This document shows positions 36,034 to 44,727 of a stretch of DNA of 57,720 bases, in pieces. This DNA comes from an uncultured Lachnospiraceae bacterium (lineage in GTDB: Bacteria; Bacillota; Clostridia; Lachnospirales; Lachnospiraceae). Made by a program: the position numbers and the translations under genes. Position 1 is the first letter of the stretch. Each line of letters begins with the position of its first letter. The DNA lies in assembly GCA_946558695.1 (NCBI GenBank), contig CAMNTQ010000019.1, positions 1 to 57,720 on the forward strand, read 5' to 3'. The notes under the pieces are model-generated. The model was given only the letters and a program-made list of their open reading frames with translations. It had not been told where the DNA came from and did not search any database.

Positions 36034-36516
36034 TTATTCCTCCGGCCAGCCCTCTTCTGTCAGATCATCTCCGTCACTGACAGTCTCAAGAGCGCTGCCG
36101 ATCAGCTTTATCATCTCCCAGACGGAACGGAAGTACAGCGTCTTGTCCTTATCCATCCATGTGATGCGTCCCTGCCAGCTGCTGTTCTGCCTGTGCTGTA
36201 CGCGTATGATAAAAGTTCCCAGATCCCCATGTTTGCTTAGTAATTCTTCGTCACTCATGACCCTCACCCTTTCTTCTCTGAGTTTGCTTTTTGGTTCTTT
36301 ATCCTGAAAGGTCCGCTCGTTAACGGACGGGAACGGAAAACAGAGCGAATCAAAAAAAGCTTCTAGTTCAAACAAAAGCTGATTCATATCCGTAATCTTC
36401 AGCGCTTCTTTGCTGTAGGCATGATATGTCCTCCCGTCTATCCGGCATTTATCCGCGTGATCAATGCATAATACCACGCCGTTCGGAGCGCCTATATACC
36501 ATTGCGATTTATCCAT
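36034..36516 (-). CDS. hypothetical protein, last gene of the surface locus
   Basis: 160 residues from MDKSQWYIG, preferred because GGGTGG lies before it; the frame extends further. No signal peptide and no membrane segment, so it should be cytoplasmic. It has a short first domain (IGAPNGVVLCIDHADKCRID, YHAYSKEALKITDMNQLL) and a second part, GTFIIRVQHRQNSSWQGRIT then FRSVWEMIKLIGSAL. I do not recognise a family. It is co-directional with and adjacent to the SARP-type regulator, with which it may act. Confidence 0.6.
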   Translation of the reverse strand: MDKSQWYIGAPNGVVLCIDHADKCRIDGRTYHAYSKEALKITDMNQLLFELEAFFDSLCFPFPSVNERTFQDKEPKSKLREERVRVMSDEELLSKHGDLGTFIIRVQHRQNSSWQGRITWMDKDKTLYFRSVWEMIKLIGSALETVSDGDDLTEEGWPEE

Positions 36517-36532
36517 GTATTTTCCACCCTTT

Positions 36533-37759
36533 CTAAGTAACCCGCTCGCCGTCCGGGGTACATAGAACACTGTTAATGTGGTACTGAATTCCCGTACGCT
36601 GACGCCCGACTATAAAATGATAATTAATTCTCTTCTGAAGTATCCTGCAGTTTTCAAGCGTTGTGTTCATCAGCAGAACCAGATACTGCCCCTTGCCGTA
36701 TCTGCTGATCGCATCGCTGCGGCGCACGGATACGCGGATTGCTTCTCCAAGCCTTTCCGATAATCCATCGAGCATTGATCCGTCCCTCATCGTATTTCCT
36801 TTGCTGTCTACAATGGTACACAGCATCAGGTGGACAGACTGTCCGCTCCGCTCCATAACCCGTCCCATCATACGGTAGATGCCCTGAAAGACAGGGTAGG
36901 AACAAAAAAAACCGCCTCCCGTTTCCTCCTCTGCATTTTCCGACAGATTTTTTTGTATCGTATCTAATAGAGCATATTGATGCTCGATCAACGTGCCCAT
37001 ATTTTCCAACATCTCCAGCAGGCGTTCAGACGGTCTTAAACCCTCTTCCTGAAAATACATCTCCACTGTATCTTCATATAACCGAACCGCTTCATCTGTG
37101 CGTCCCAAAGCTGTCAGTGCTTCCATCGTCACATTCTCCCAGTCCGCCAGCGGATTGATCCTTGCCGCATATCGTCCAAGCTCCTCCATGCACAGATAAT
37201 CCTGCCTCTTACGCAGAAGCCGGACCGCTGCTTCCACACAGGAGCAGAATGCTCCCCTGTAACGTCTCGCCTCCTGTGCCACCCATACAACGGAGGTTTG
37301 AGCGCCCAGAAATTCTCCCGTATAACAATGACATGCTTTCAGGTACATTTCCAGTTTCTTATCCGGATCAGGCTCATTTTCCGCCTGCTGATAAAGCTCA
37401 TCGAATACAGCCGCATCTTCCTCTACCGCAATCTCTTCCGTCCAATAATAGATACCGCCCTGTTGTTTTATATAATTTACATCCGGAAGACCGGCATCCT
37501 TTAATTTTTTTCTGGCATTATAGATCACACTTCTCGCCGCATGGTTAAAATCCTTGATATCCCTGTCCGCAAACAGATTTTTGCTTAACTGCTCCCGGCT
37601 GATTCCCCTCCTCCTGTTATGCAGAAGAAGCTGCATCAAATAAGCAAACTGAGTCTCGCTGGAGCGGGTTCCGCCTGCCAAGTACTCCCCGTTCCAAACC
37701 ATGGAAAAGCTGCCGAACATCCGCACATGCAGAATATTATCTTTTTCCAGATTTTTCAT
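36533..37759 (-). CDS. SARP/BTAD-type transcriptional regulator with degenerate GGDEF-like C-terminus
   Basis: 408 residues from MKNLEKDNIL; AGAGGTG sits six bases before this ATG, whereas the longer frame would use GTG. Residues about 10-105 form a winged helix (LHVRMFGSFSMVWNG, YLMQLLLHNRRRGISREQL, SVIYNARKKLKDAGLPD). About 110-250 is the BTAD/TPR-like helical domain (EFLGAQTSVVWVAQEARRYRG). The last 130 residues resemble a GGDEF fold that has lost its signature (VRRSDAISRYGKGQYLVLLMNTT). Such regulators activate neighbouring genes in large loci. Its position at the end of the sortase/pilus cluster suggests it controls that cluster. The degenerate domain may bind a nucleotide. Confidence 0.8.
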   Translation of the reverse strand: MKNLEKDNILHVRMFGSFSMVWNGEYLAGGTRSSETQFAYLMQLLLHNRRRGISREQLSKNLFADRDIKDFNHAARSVIYNARKKLKDAGLPDVNYIKQQGGIYYWTEEIAVEEDAAVFDELYQQAENEPDPDKKLEMYLKACHCYTGEFLGAQTSVVWVAQEARRYRGAFCSCVEAAVRLLRKRQDYLCMEELGRYAARINPLADWENVTMEALTALGRTDEAVRLYEDTVEMYFQEEGLRPSERLLEMLENMGTLIEHQYALLDTIQKNLSENAEEETGGGFFCSYPVFQGIYRMMGRVMERSGQSVHLMLCTIVDSKGNTMRDGSMLDGLSERLGEAIRVSVRRSDAISRYGKGQYLVLLMNTTLENCRILQKRINYHFIVGRQRTGIQYHINSVLCTPDGERVT

Positions 37760-37791
37760 GCTTTTCACCTCTCAGCTTTCTGTTGATATTA

Positions 37792-38592
37792 CTAATTTAC
37801 CGCAGCCGGGACTCCGCCGATACTGTTGACCGGAACAAGCTTCCCATGCAGCACATCTCTGGCATTGTCAAATACATAAGCGCAGGTAGACAGCAGCACA
37901 TAGTGCGCATCACCCGTCAATTCACCGTTTGTCTGAATATCCGACTGGAAATTGGAACTTTGGGCCGCCCTCTTCAGATATTCATCCATCTCAGGACAAG
38001 CCTGCGGATACATCACGTAAGTATCCGAATACGCAGAAGTCGTGTATTCACTGAACAGCACAATCTTATAATCCTGCTTAGGAGTCAAAAGCCACATAAC
38101 CGGATGTTCTTCATAGTAATCCTGTTCTGCCCAGTTTGATATCGTAGCGAACATTGATTTATTTTTCATGTGATGACCGTAGATCACCGTATTGGAATCC
38201 GCGAAATCCGGACGGTTATTTGTATCCATAAAGATAGAACCGGAGATACTTGACTTTCCGTCATAGGTATGGTGCAGGTAATAGTCGTTATCCGTTCCCC
38301 GAAGCACAGGATAATCAATCACGGTATCCTCACAGTATATCCATCCTGCCACATCCTCATTCACTGCCTGAAGAGCCTCAAAATCCACTGTGATCGGAGG
38401 GATATCCTCCTTCCCGCCGTCTCCTGCAGCTTCCTCTTTCTTATCATTCTCCAGAGTAAAGCGCACCGCAGCCTGCTCGTAGACTTTCTCATCGTCACGG
38501 TACTGCTTTAATATAAGCAGGATCGCACCGATGGAACCAACGAACAGAATCAAAAGCACCGCCATAATTGTACGTATAATTATTTTTTTCAT
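37792..38592 (-). CDS. srtB: class B sortase
   Basis: 266 residues from MKKIIIRTIMAV; the ATG overlaps the SipW stop (ATGA) and GGGAAAGGG precedes it. One N-terminal membrane helix, then the sortase barrel. Catalytic residues: His in VIYGHHMKN, C237 in LLSTCAYVF, R245 in DNARDV. The helix-rich N-terminal VDFEALQAVNEDVAGWIY and VIDYPVLRGTDNDYYLHH mark class B. It cleaves a sorting signal and attaches the protein to peptidoglycan or to another subunit. The obvious substrate is the protein at 40118..40918 with IVKTG. Confidence 0.92.
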   Translation of the reverse strand: MKKIIIRTIMAVLLILFVGSIGAILLILKQYRDDEKVYEQAAVRFTLENDKKEEAAGDGGKEDIPPITVDFEALQAVNEDVAGWIYCEDTVIDYPVLRGTDNDYYLHHTYDGKSSISGSIFMDTNNRPDFADSNTVIYGHHMKNKSMFATISNWAEQDYYEEHPVMWLLTPKQDYKIVLFSEYTTSAYSDTYVMYPQACPEMDEYLKRAAQSSNFQSDIQTNGELTGDAHYVLLSTCAYVFDNARDVLHGKLVPVNSIGGVPAAVN

Positions 38593-39122
38593 CTTGCCCT
38601 TTCCCGTAACCTTCCCGCGAGAATATGAAACATAGCTCCGCATGCCGCAAAGCAAATTGCATAGATCTTCCCCACCGTACTTGTATATACCCAGAGCAGT
38701 TCGCCGATCAGAGGGCAGTGAAAAGCCACCTCTCCGATCAAGGCGGCATAAGGCACAGCGTTCATATCCTCTTTCGCATTGGCATCGCCCTTCGTGGTAA
38801 ATTCGCCTTCGACTACCTTATTCTTCATCACCCGGTGGGCAATGACCGAATCCTCACTCTGGAAAGCAATCACAGCCCCCTCTGAAACTGTCTCCGGCGC
38901 CGTCGGTTTTACCAAAATCAGACTGCCCACCGGAATCTCCGGCTGCATACTTCCGCTGACTACATTATAGACCTCGTATCCTAAGAGACGAGGCACGGTA
39001 GCCGGAAGACATGTAATGATCACGCTCAATAATATGAAAGTCCCGACAATATTGCAAAGGGCGGGAATCAACATCCCTCCCTTTGTCTTACGCTGTCCGG
39101 ACGGCAACGATTTATTCTGCAT
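38589..39122 (-). CDS. sipW: SipW-type signal peptidase I (S26B)
   Basis: 177 residues from MQNKSLPSG, with AGAGGGAA ahead of it. Two or three membrane helices. The catalytic Ser is S58 in VVSGSMQPEIPVGS and the general base is H96 in DSVIAHRV, i.e. the archaeal/ER-type Ser-His pair and not the bacterial Ser-Lys. In Bacillus SipW processes TasA and TapA. Two TasA/CalY-like proteins lie just upstream (40932..42205), so this is very likely their dedicated peptidase. It overlaps both neighbours. Confidence 0.9.
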   Translation of the reverse strand: MQNKSLPSGQRKTKGGMLIPALCNIVGTFILLSVIITCLPATVPRLLGYEVYNVVSGSMQPEIPVGSLILVKPTAPETVSEGAVIAFQSEDSVIAHRVMKNKVVEGEFTTKGDANAKEDMNAVPYAALIGEVAFHCPLIGELLWVYTSTVGKIYAICFAACGAMFHILAGRLRERAR

Positions 39123-40131
39123 TTTGTTTTTCCCTCTTCTTCTTGACGTACAGATATCCTCCGCCTGCGAAAAGAAGTACAAGCAATGAAAGAATCCCCA
39201 CCTTTGCCGCTAACGGAAAATCCAGTATCCGCCTTGCAAAATCTCCGCTGCTTAAAGGTGTCGGCTCATCATTGATATTGGTAAGCTGGTCTTCTCCCAG
39301 ATTGGCTAACGGCACTTCTCCGTCCTCGATATCCTGAAGCGGCGCAGGTTCTTCATCACCCGCCGCCGGTTCTGCCGGTGCGTCAGGCGTTCCTTCCGCC
39401 TCTCCGCCGTCTGCAGGTGCTGCTGCATCGTCTCCTGTTCCGGCTGCATCCCCCGCCGCCGTTGCTCCTCCTGCCGCAGGCGCTGCCGCATTACCGCCCG
39501 CTGCGCCCCCTGCAGGCGCCGCCGGGGCCGTCTGGTCTGCCGCCGGTGTTGTCGGAGGCGGCGTAGGCGCTCCCCCTCTGTCTATCGCGGTATAGGTAAA
39601 TGTAAATACATTCTCTGCTTCATTCTCTTTCAGCGTCCCCGTCAGATTATATGCCTGAGGACGGTAATTTTCAACATACTGGTACGCGATGACCGGCCGG
39701 TCTCCGATATTCCCATAATAAGTCTCATCGGGAAGAAGCTGCCTGCCGTCTGTATCTACATAGCGAACCGTATATCCAACAGAATTTCCTTTGATGCCAT
39801 AAGCAACCACATAATCCTGATCCCCGGTCACTACAAAAGAAGATTGAGAACTTACTGTATTATTATCTCTTCCGCTCTCACGGATACCTTTGATATAGTA
39901 CTTGCTCCCCTCTTCCAGCGTTACATCCGCCTGACGGAAAGACACCCTGTCGCCTTCCTTCAGATTCTTAAACGTTATAAGCTCTTTGCCGCCAAAGGTT
40001 CCCCTTGCACCCGAAAAGAAACGTACTGTGTAAGTATATTCTTTCTTCTCCTCGGCTGCCGCCGTGACAGAAATCGAACCTGCTGCGCAGAGGACAGTTA
40101 AAAATACGGTCATCTTCTTAAATATCTTCAT
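39112..40131 (-). CDS. MucBP-domain surface protein with Ala/Pro/Gly-rich stalk
   Basis: 339 residues. Signal peptide (MKIFKKMTVFLTVLCAAGSIS, cleavage near AAA). About 30-115 is a beta-rich domain, about 115-185 a MucBP-like domain (YTVRYVDTDGRQLLPDETYYGNIGD), then a 90-residue low-complexity stalk (PAAPAGGAAGG, AAAPAAGG). The C-terminus has a membrane helix (VGILSLLVLLFAGGGYLYV) and a KKKREK tail, but no LPxTG-like motif before it (EPTPLSSGD). It is either membrane-anchored or uses an unusual signal. Its start overlaps the preceding gene by 14 bases. Likely a surface adhesin component. Confidence 0.8.
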   Translation of the reverse strand: MKIFKKMTVFLTVLCAAGSISVTAAAEEKKEYTYTVRFFSGARGTFGGKELITFKNLKEGDRVSFRQADVTLEEGSKYYIKGIRESGRDNNTVSSQSSFVVTGDQDYVVAYGIKGNSVGYTVRYVDTDGRQLLPDETYYGNIGDRPVIAYQYVENYRPQAYNLTGTLKENEAENVFTFTYTAIDRGGAPTPPPTTPAADQTAPAAPAGGAAGGNAAAPAAGGATAAGDAAGTGDDAAAPADGGEAEGTPDAPAEPAAGDEEPAPLQDIEDGEVPLANLGEDQLTNINDEPTPLSSGDFARRILDFPLAAKVGILSLLVLLFAGGGYLYVKKKREKQNAE

Positions 40132-40918
40132 ATGCCGCCCTCCTCTTCTCTGCTCTCATCTGCTTCTCCTTCTCGCGCTGCCTCTGGCTGTATACCGCAA
40201 AGATCAGCAGCAGAATTCCCGTCACGCATGCCGTAATGATGAACGGCGTCAATGTCAGGTCGTCACCGGTCTTAACGATCGGGTTACGCCTTCCTCCGCC
40301 GCCGTTGTCTGACGATGGTGTATTGCCCCCTGTACTACTTAACTCTACTGCAAAATTCATCTGCAGGTCCGCCAATGTATCCTGATAATCATTCCCCTGC
40401 GTATCTCCGTCAAGAGCGACTTCCAACGTGATCTCACCGTTCTCCCCAGTCTTTAACGTATCAAGGTAAAAATAATCCTTTAGTCCGTTCGTCGCCTGTT
40501 TCAGACCTTCTCCCGCCTTGCTCGCTCCCTCGCCGCCGACAGTGGAACTGTCAAAAAGCGTATCTGTCTTACCGTCCGGCCCCTTATAAGTCAGCTTGTA
40601 AGTGTAGGCGCCGCCGCTTGTAGCCGTATTCTTGCTGCGATCCTCCAACGAGTACAGAACCTTATTGGTCATATACCAGTCTGTAGCGCTTGTATTCTCA
40701 TTCTTTAATTTCAATGTGATGATTACATTATCCCCCGGCTGCAGACCGTAGATAACCTCATCCAGATCAGAGGTCTTGAAGTTGGCCTCCATCTTCTTAT
40801 CCTTTGTGAATACAACAGACCAGTCCGACTTTCCATGGGAGGTCTCCGCATAGGCCGTTATATTCACTGAAGCCAGAATCCCTATGAAAAGGCATAGCTT
40901 CCATATCATCTTCCGCAT
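40118..40918 (-). CDS. sortase-anchored surface protein with IVKTG sorting signal
   Basis: 266 residues. Signal peptide ending near AYA, an extracellular beta domain of about 190 residues (DWSVVFTKDKKMEANFKTSD, LQPGDNVIITLKLKN), a Gly-rich linker, then RRNPIVKTGDD, a hydrophobic helix (FIITACVTGILLLIFAVYS) and a basic tail. The sorting signal is not canonical LPxTG. It resembles the (Q/E)VPTG type used by class B pilus sortases, which fits the srtB gene three genes downstream. An anchor or base subunit of the structure is the likely role. Confidence 0.82.
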   Translation of the reverse strand: MRKMIWKLCLFIGILASVNITAYAETSHGKSDWSVVFTKDKKMEANFKTSDLDEVIYGLQPGDNVIITLKLKNENTSATDWYMTNKVLYSLEDRSKNTATSGGAYTYKLTYKGPDGKTDTLFDSSTVGGEGASKAGEGLKQATNGLKDYFYLDTLKTGENGEITLEVALDGDTQGNDYQDTLADLQMNFAVELSSTGGNTPSSDNGGGGRRNPIVKTGDDLTLTPFIITACVTGILLLIFAVYSQRQREKEKQMRAEKRRAAYEDI

Positions 40919-40931
40919 GCTGTCTCCCTCC

Positions 40932-41693
40932 TTATTTTAACTGCAGAGTGCCGTTGTTCACCGTAACTTTGCTGCCCCATGCACTCCAAATCGCATCTTC
41001 CGCATTGTGATCCTGAACCGCATCTACCTTGACTTCCACGCAAAAATGCATCCCGTCATAATCATAGACCGTCCGAATCGTATTCGGCTTACCATCCACC
41101 GGAACCTGCGTTACTCTGGTAGCAACGATACCGTCAACCTTGATACTGTCTGCGAACAATGAAGAGGTCTTCCCCTCCTCTAAAAGCTTTGAATAGTATA
41201 AAACTGTACGCTCATCCGTAGACGAAGACTCATCTAAGAGCCAGCCGCTTCCTACATTCACAAGATTCAGATCGATAAGGTCCGGCGACAGCGACTGATC
41301 CTTTTTGTCATCCTTCATCCAGTATTTATAGATGCTGACACGGACGTACTGGTCGATCGTCCCACTGTTTTGTACGCTCAATTCTTCTTTATACTTCTGT
41401 CCGACCTTGAACTTTTCGCCTTTTTTTAGCATATTTGACAGTAAGACTCCTGTCGTCTCATCCCATGTGCCGTCAGAAGTCTTATTATAGTCTCTCTTAG
41501 CGATGGCGTTGCCGTTCTCCAAAAGCGTCACGCCGATGTTAGACATCTGCACACGGGACACGTAGGTGTCTGAGAAATAAGTCAGAGCCGCTCGCGCTCC
41601 TCCGACTGTAGAAAAAAGAAGCAGTCCCACCGCAAGTACAAATGCAATCATCGTAGCTGCCGGAGATTTCAGGAATCCTTTTATCCGTTTCAT
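40932..41693 (-). CDS. TasA/CalY-like secreted protein (SipW substrate)
   Basis: 253 residues. The N-terminus has the long SipW-type signal: FLKSPAATMIAFVLAVGLLL then FSTVGGARAALTYFSDTY, where cleavage is expected after ARA. The mature part is a beta-rich domain with KEELSVQNSGTIDQYVRVSI and CVEVKVDAVQ, as in camelysin/TasA proteins that form amyloid-like or donor-strand fibres in Bacillus. The start overlaps the previous stop as TGATG, so the pair is translationally coupled. No membrane anchor at the C-terminus. Fibre formation is inference from the family. Confidence 0.8.
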   Translation of the reverse strand: MKRIKGFLKSPAATMIAFVLAVGLLLFSTVGGARAALTYFSDTYVSRVQMSNIGVTLLENGNAIAKRDYNKTSDGTWDETTGVLLSNMLKKGEKFKVGQKYKEELSVQNSGTIDQYVRVSIYKYWMKDDKKDQSLSPDLIDLNLVNVGSGWLLDESSSTDERTVLYYSKLLEEGKTSSLFADSIKVDGIVATRVTQVPVDGKPNTIRTVYDYDGMHFCVEVKVDAVQDHNAEDAIWSAWGSKVTVNNGTLQLK

Positions 41694-42205
41694 CAGTTAC
41701 TGCCTCCTTCCGCTTTTGTCACTTCCATCTTCTGGTTCCAGTCTGCATAAGGATTGCCGCTCTCATCATACAAAACAGGCGTTGTCTCATAGATAACCGC
41801 TACATTGAACTCCGCTGCATCCTTCACATCCTCGGGAACATTCTCAATTCGGACTAAAAGCTCTGATGTCTTCTCCCCGCCGTACAGAATATCACTGTAA
41901 TAATAATATCCGTCGCTGCCCGGCGTCCATTTATTATCTGCGGAAGTATAGATAAGCTCATACTGACTGCCGCAATAAGCTCTGGCTCTTACATATACCG
42001 GTCCGGAACCTGCATCGTTTACAATCACCACATGCTTTGTCCATGAATTGAACTCCTCCTCAACCGTCGTTACATCCTCCAGCGATATCTCCAGCGTTCC
42101 CCGCGCTTCTACATAAGTGGTAAAGTAAGCCCATGCGCTGCCGGCCGTACTAAAAAGGACCAAAGCCGCAGCACAGACCGCCAGAAAAATATGTTTCTTT
42201 CTCAT
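41693..42205 (-). CDS. TasA/CalY-like secreted protein, shorter (SipW substrate)
   Basis: 170 residues with a SipW-type signal (AVCAAALVLFSTAGSAWAYF). The mature domain is a compact beta sandwich: TLEISLEDVTTVEEEFN, KHVVIVNDAGSGPVYVRARA, EFNVAVIYETTPVLYDESG. The Asn-Asp and 'VYVRAR' pattern is typical of the camelysin group. It precedes and is coupled to the longer homologue, an arrangement like a minor and a major subunit. Strong site AAGGAGGG. No anchor. Confidence 0.8.
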   Translation of the reverse strand: MRKKHIFLAVCAAALVLFSTAGSAWAYFTTYVEARGTLEISLEDVTTVEEEFNSWTKHVVIVNDAGSGPVYVRARAYCGSQYELIYTSADNKWTPGSDGYYYYSDILYGGEKTSELLVRIENVPEDVKDAAEFNVAVIYETTPVLYDESGNPYADWNQKMEVTKAEGGSN

Positions 42206-42219
42206 CCGATTCGCCCTCC

Positions 42220-43305
42220 TTACTCACCGACTGTGCGATTCGCCGGCTGCTGCTCTAGCTGCCATCCATCTTCTGCATCATAGGTGAAATGATTATTCAC
42301 CCCGCCGCCGCCATGATTTGTCGTGCTGTGGTCATTGCGAAACTCTACTGACACAACGGCCGCAGCGCTTACCGTAACCGTCTGCTCCGCTGCTGATGTC
42401 ACCTCATAGGAAGCTCCGCTGTATATTTCCGTCACTTTTACCGTCGCTCCTGCAGGAATCTTATCTAACACAACCTTTTTCTGTCCTGCTTCTGTGAAAA
42501 CCATAGTCACTACATCACTGTATACATTTTCCCCGTCTTTCTCCGCCTCTATCTGAAATACGAAAACAGCCGGATCATTCACATTGTAGGTCGCAAGATT
42601 CTTGACAATCTCAAGCGAACCGGCACGCGGATGCCGTTCCGGCTTAAGCGTAACTTCCATATCGTACTCCCACTCGCCGTTTCCAGCAGTCGTATGATTT
42701 CCATTCTCATCCTGCTTGCTCGGCAATGAGATCAGCTCCGGCAAAAAGATATACTCATACGACTCCGAGCAGGCTACCGTCGCGATATTTTCCGAACCGT
42801 CCTGTCCCTTTACTGTCGTCTTATAGTTATCAATACCGGCTCCTCTGGCAATGATCAGATATAATCCGCATTCCAGATCTTTAAATAACTCATTCTCAGA
42901 AATTTTTCCGGTCGCAGCAGGAACGCCCTTTTCTAATGCATACCCCGCCGCCGTCTGTGCCATCCGCTTCCAGACTTCCTGATTCAGTTCCTGCTTCGTG
43001 GATTCTTCTAACTCTTTATAACCATCTAAGAATTCGTAGTGATACGTATCCTGACCATTCTCAGCGTCAACTGCTCTCGCGACTTTATAGATATCTACTA
43101 TGATATCCGCTTTTTTCAAATCCTCCAACAGTTCTTCCCCTCCCGGCTTCACAATCAGCGAACAAGGCTGTTTGAAATCGACTGCCAAAGCCTTCCTGCC
43201 CGGCCCCGGCGATATGATCAGGCCAGCCGCCAGCACAACAGCCAACAGCGGGCATATCAGACGGCTCACACTCCCTCTGCGCCGACTGTCCTTTTTTATC
43301 TCCAT
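42220..43305 (-). CDS. ancillary pilin-like protein
   Basis: 361 residues. Signal peptide (LICPLLAVVLAAGLIISPG, cleavage near ALA), an N-terminal domain that looks like a pilin D1 domain (SLIVKPGGEELLEDLKKADI, VDIYKVARAV, LECGLYLIIARGAG), and a second beta domain with SLEIVKNLATYNVNDPAVFV and VTEIYSGASYEV. The latter resembles DUF5979/DUF7601-type pilin domains with intramolecular cross-links. Unusually there is no sorting signal or membrane helix: it ends in LEQQPANRTVGE. It could be a tip or released subunit, or be held by its neighbours. The gene follows the class C sortase by 39 bases. Confidence 0.72.
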   Translation of the reverse strand: MEIKKDSRRRGSVSRLICPLLAVVLAAGLIISPGPGRKALAVDFKQPCSLIVKPGGEELLEDLKKADIIVDIYKVARAVDAENGQDTYHYEFLDGYKELEESTKQELNQEVWKRMAQTAAGYALEKGVPAATGKISENELFKDLECGLYLIIARGAGIDNYKTTVKGQDGSENIATVACSESYEYIFLPELISLPSKQDENGNHTTAGNGEWEYDMEVTLKPERHPRAGSLEIVKNLATYNVNDPAVFVFQIEAEKDGENVYSDVVTMVFTEAGQKKVVLDKIPAGATVKVTEIYSGASYEVTSAAEQTVTVSAAAVVSVEFRNDHSTTNHGGGGVNNHFTYDAEDGWQLEQQPANRTVGE

Positions 43306-43344
43306 AATTCTCTCCTCCTTTATGAACCTGAATACAAAAGCCCT

Positions 43345-44496
43345 CTATTGCTTCCTAATATCATTCAGCGTCTCCTGCGCCGTCTTTCCCGGTTTTCTCT
43401 TGCGGTAATAAATCAACATCCCCAGCAAAACGACAAACAACAGCGGAATTCCTACCGCCGGAATAACGATATAGGTCGGAATCTTCACTGCATCCGCCGG
43501 AGTCGCCTTTCCGTCGATATTGGCAATCCGATGCCCTCTCATAAGCATACGGTGGGAATTCACTCCGTACGGCGTACAGGTAACCAGTGTCGCATACTCT
43601 TTATCATCTACGATTGCAAGCTCATCTGTCTCCTCCGGAAGCACGATGCGGATCTGGTCTATCATGTATGTAAATGTCTCATCCAATACCGTAACCGTGA
43701 ACACATCTCCCTCTTTCAGTTTATCCAGATCTGAGAACAGCTTCGCACTGGGAAGCCCCCGGTGGCCGGACATAACCGCATGCGTCCTCTCTCCTCCTAT
43801 GGGGAAAGAAGAACCCGGTATATGCCCTACTGCAATCTGAAGGATCCCTTCATCTACCCCATGATACACCGGAAGATTCACCCCGATGGACTGAATCTGG
43901 ATATAGCCCATAATACCTGTTCCGGTAACGTCAAGAATACTGGCATATTCTGCGTATTTCTCTTCCGAGATATTAAAGTTAACGCCATTGGGAAGGGAGG
44001 CATTGTATTCCTTTGCCTTTGCAAAGATCGCTTCCTTCTCTTCCTTACTCATAGTTTCCACTGCCTCTACGTAACCTGCGATCGCCTGCGTCGCGTGCAT
44101 AGAGTTCCACCAGTCGCTGACGGAAGGATAAGCCAGTATTCCGATTCCTGTCAGCATAATGAGCACCAGCAGTATATTGGTGATTGAGACTTTCTTTTTC
44201 TTCTTCTTTTTTTTCTGTTTCCCCTTCTTTTTATCCTGCGGTTCTTCCGCCTGAAGCTCTTTCGTCAAAGGTTCCTTCCCTGCGGGTTCCGCAGGCTCAG
44301 CGGTATCCGCCTGTGTCTTTTTCTCGTCTTTTGCGGGCTCTTCCTCATCTTTTGCAAGCTCCTCCTCATTTTTGGGAAACTCTACTTCTACCGGCTGAAA
44401 GACCGATATGATCTCCTCATTCATAAGAGCCTCGCTGGCTGCCCCAGTCTCTTTCTCTGTATATATATCTTCGTTGTTACGAATCTCTTCGTCCAT
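43345..44496 (-). CDS. srtC: class C (pilin-polymerising) sortase with long charged N-terminal extension
   Basis: 383 residues. The sortase core has His in AVMSGHRGLPSAKLF, C307 in ATLVTCTPYGVNSHR and R316. C-terminal transmembrane helix (VIPAVGIPLLFVVLLGMLIYYR), as in class C enzymes. A first membrane helix (ILLVLIMLTGIGILAYP) is preceded by about 105 unusual cytoplasmic residues: Glu/Lys-rich repeats (NEEELAKDEEEPAKDE) and a run of lysines (KKKGKQKKKKKKKK). This extension is not part of the normal family and may interact with cytoplasmic partners. It should link the LPSTG and LPKTG pilins encoded upstream. Confidence 0.92.
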   Translation of the reverse strand: MDEEIRNNEDIYTEKETGAASEALMNEEIISVFQPVEVEFPKNEEELAKDEEEPAKDEKKTQADTAEPAEPAGKEPLTKELQAEEPQDKKKGKQKKKKKKKKVSITNILLVLIMLTGIGILAYPSVSDWWNSMHATQAIAGYVEAVETMSKEEKEAIFAKAKEYNASLPNGVNFNISEEKYAEYASILDVTGTGIMGYIQIQSIGVNLPVYHGVDEGILQIAVGHIPGSSFPIGGERTHAVMSGHRGLPSAKLFSDLDKLKEGDVFTVTVLDETFTYMIDQIRIVLPEETDELAIVDDKEYATLVTCTPYGVNSHRMLMRGHRIANIDGKATPADAVKIPTYIVIPAVGIPLLFVVLLGMLIYYRKRKPGKTAQETLNDIRKQ

Positions 44497-44647
44497 AATT
44501 TCCCCACACTCCTGTCAGTTGGGCTGTCTCATGTACCTATAGTACTGTACAAGAATATGAGCGGTATTTCCTACCGCCTGCTGACGTCTGCCGGATCGCT
44601 CCGTTGCTCGCCGCACACCACGGGAAGGTGTCAGCCTGCGCGGCATC

Positions 44648-44675
44648 ACCGGGAACGGGACGCCCCGTCCCCGGT
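44648..44675. other. GC-rich hairpin between major pilin and class C sortase
   Basis: ACCGGGAACGGG pairs imperfectly (two mismatches) with the mirrored CCCCGTCCCCGGT, with almost no loop. The 230-base gap (44497-44727) is otherwise empty of genes and unusually GC-rich for this locus. No T-run follows on the minus strand, so it is more likely an mRNA processing, stabilising or attenuating structure than a simple terminator. Confidence 0.5.
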
Positions 44676-44727
44676 AAATTTAAGATATGTTCGTAAAAAA
44701 GTAATTACTTGTCACTTCTAAAATATA

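Noticed and set aside
43039-43734. 231-codon plus-strand frame across the ancillary pilin and sortase
   Set aside because: It spans two well-supported minus-strand genes and its translation looks like reverse-complement coding.
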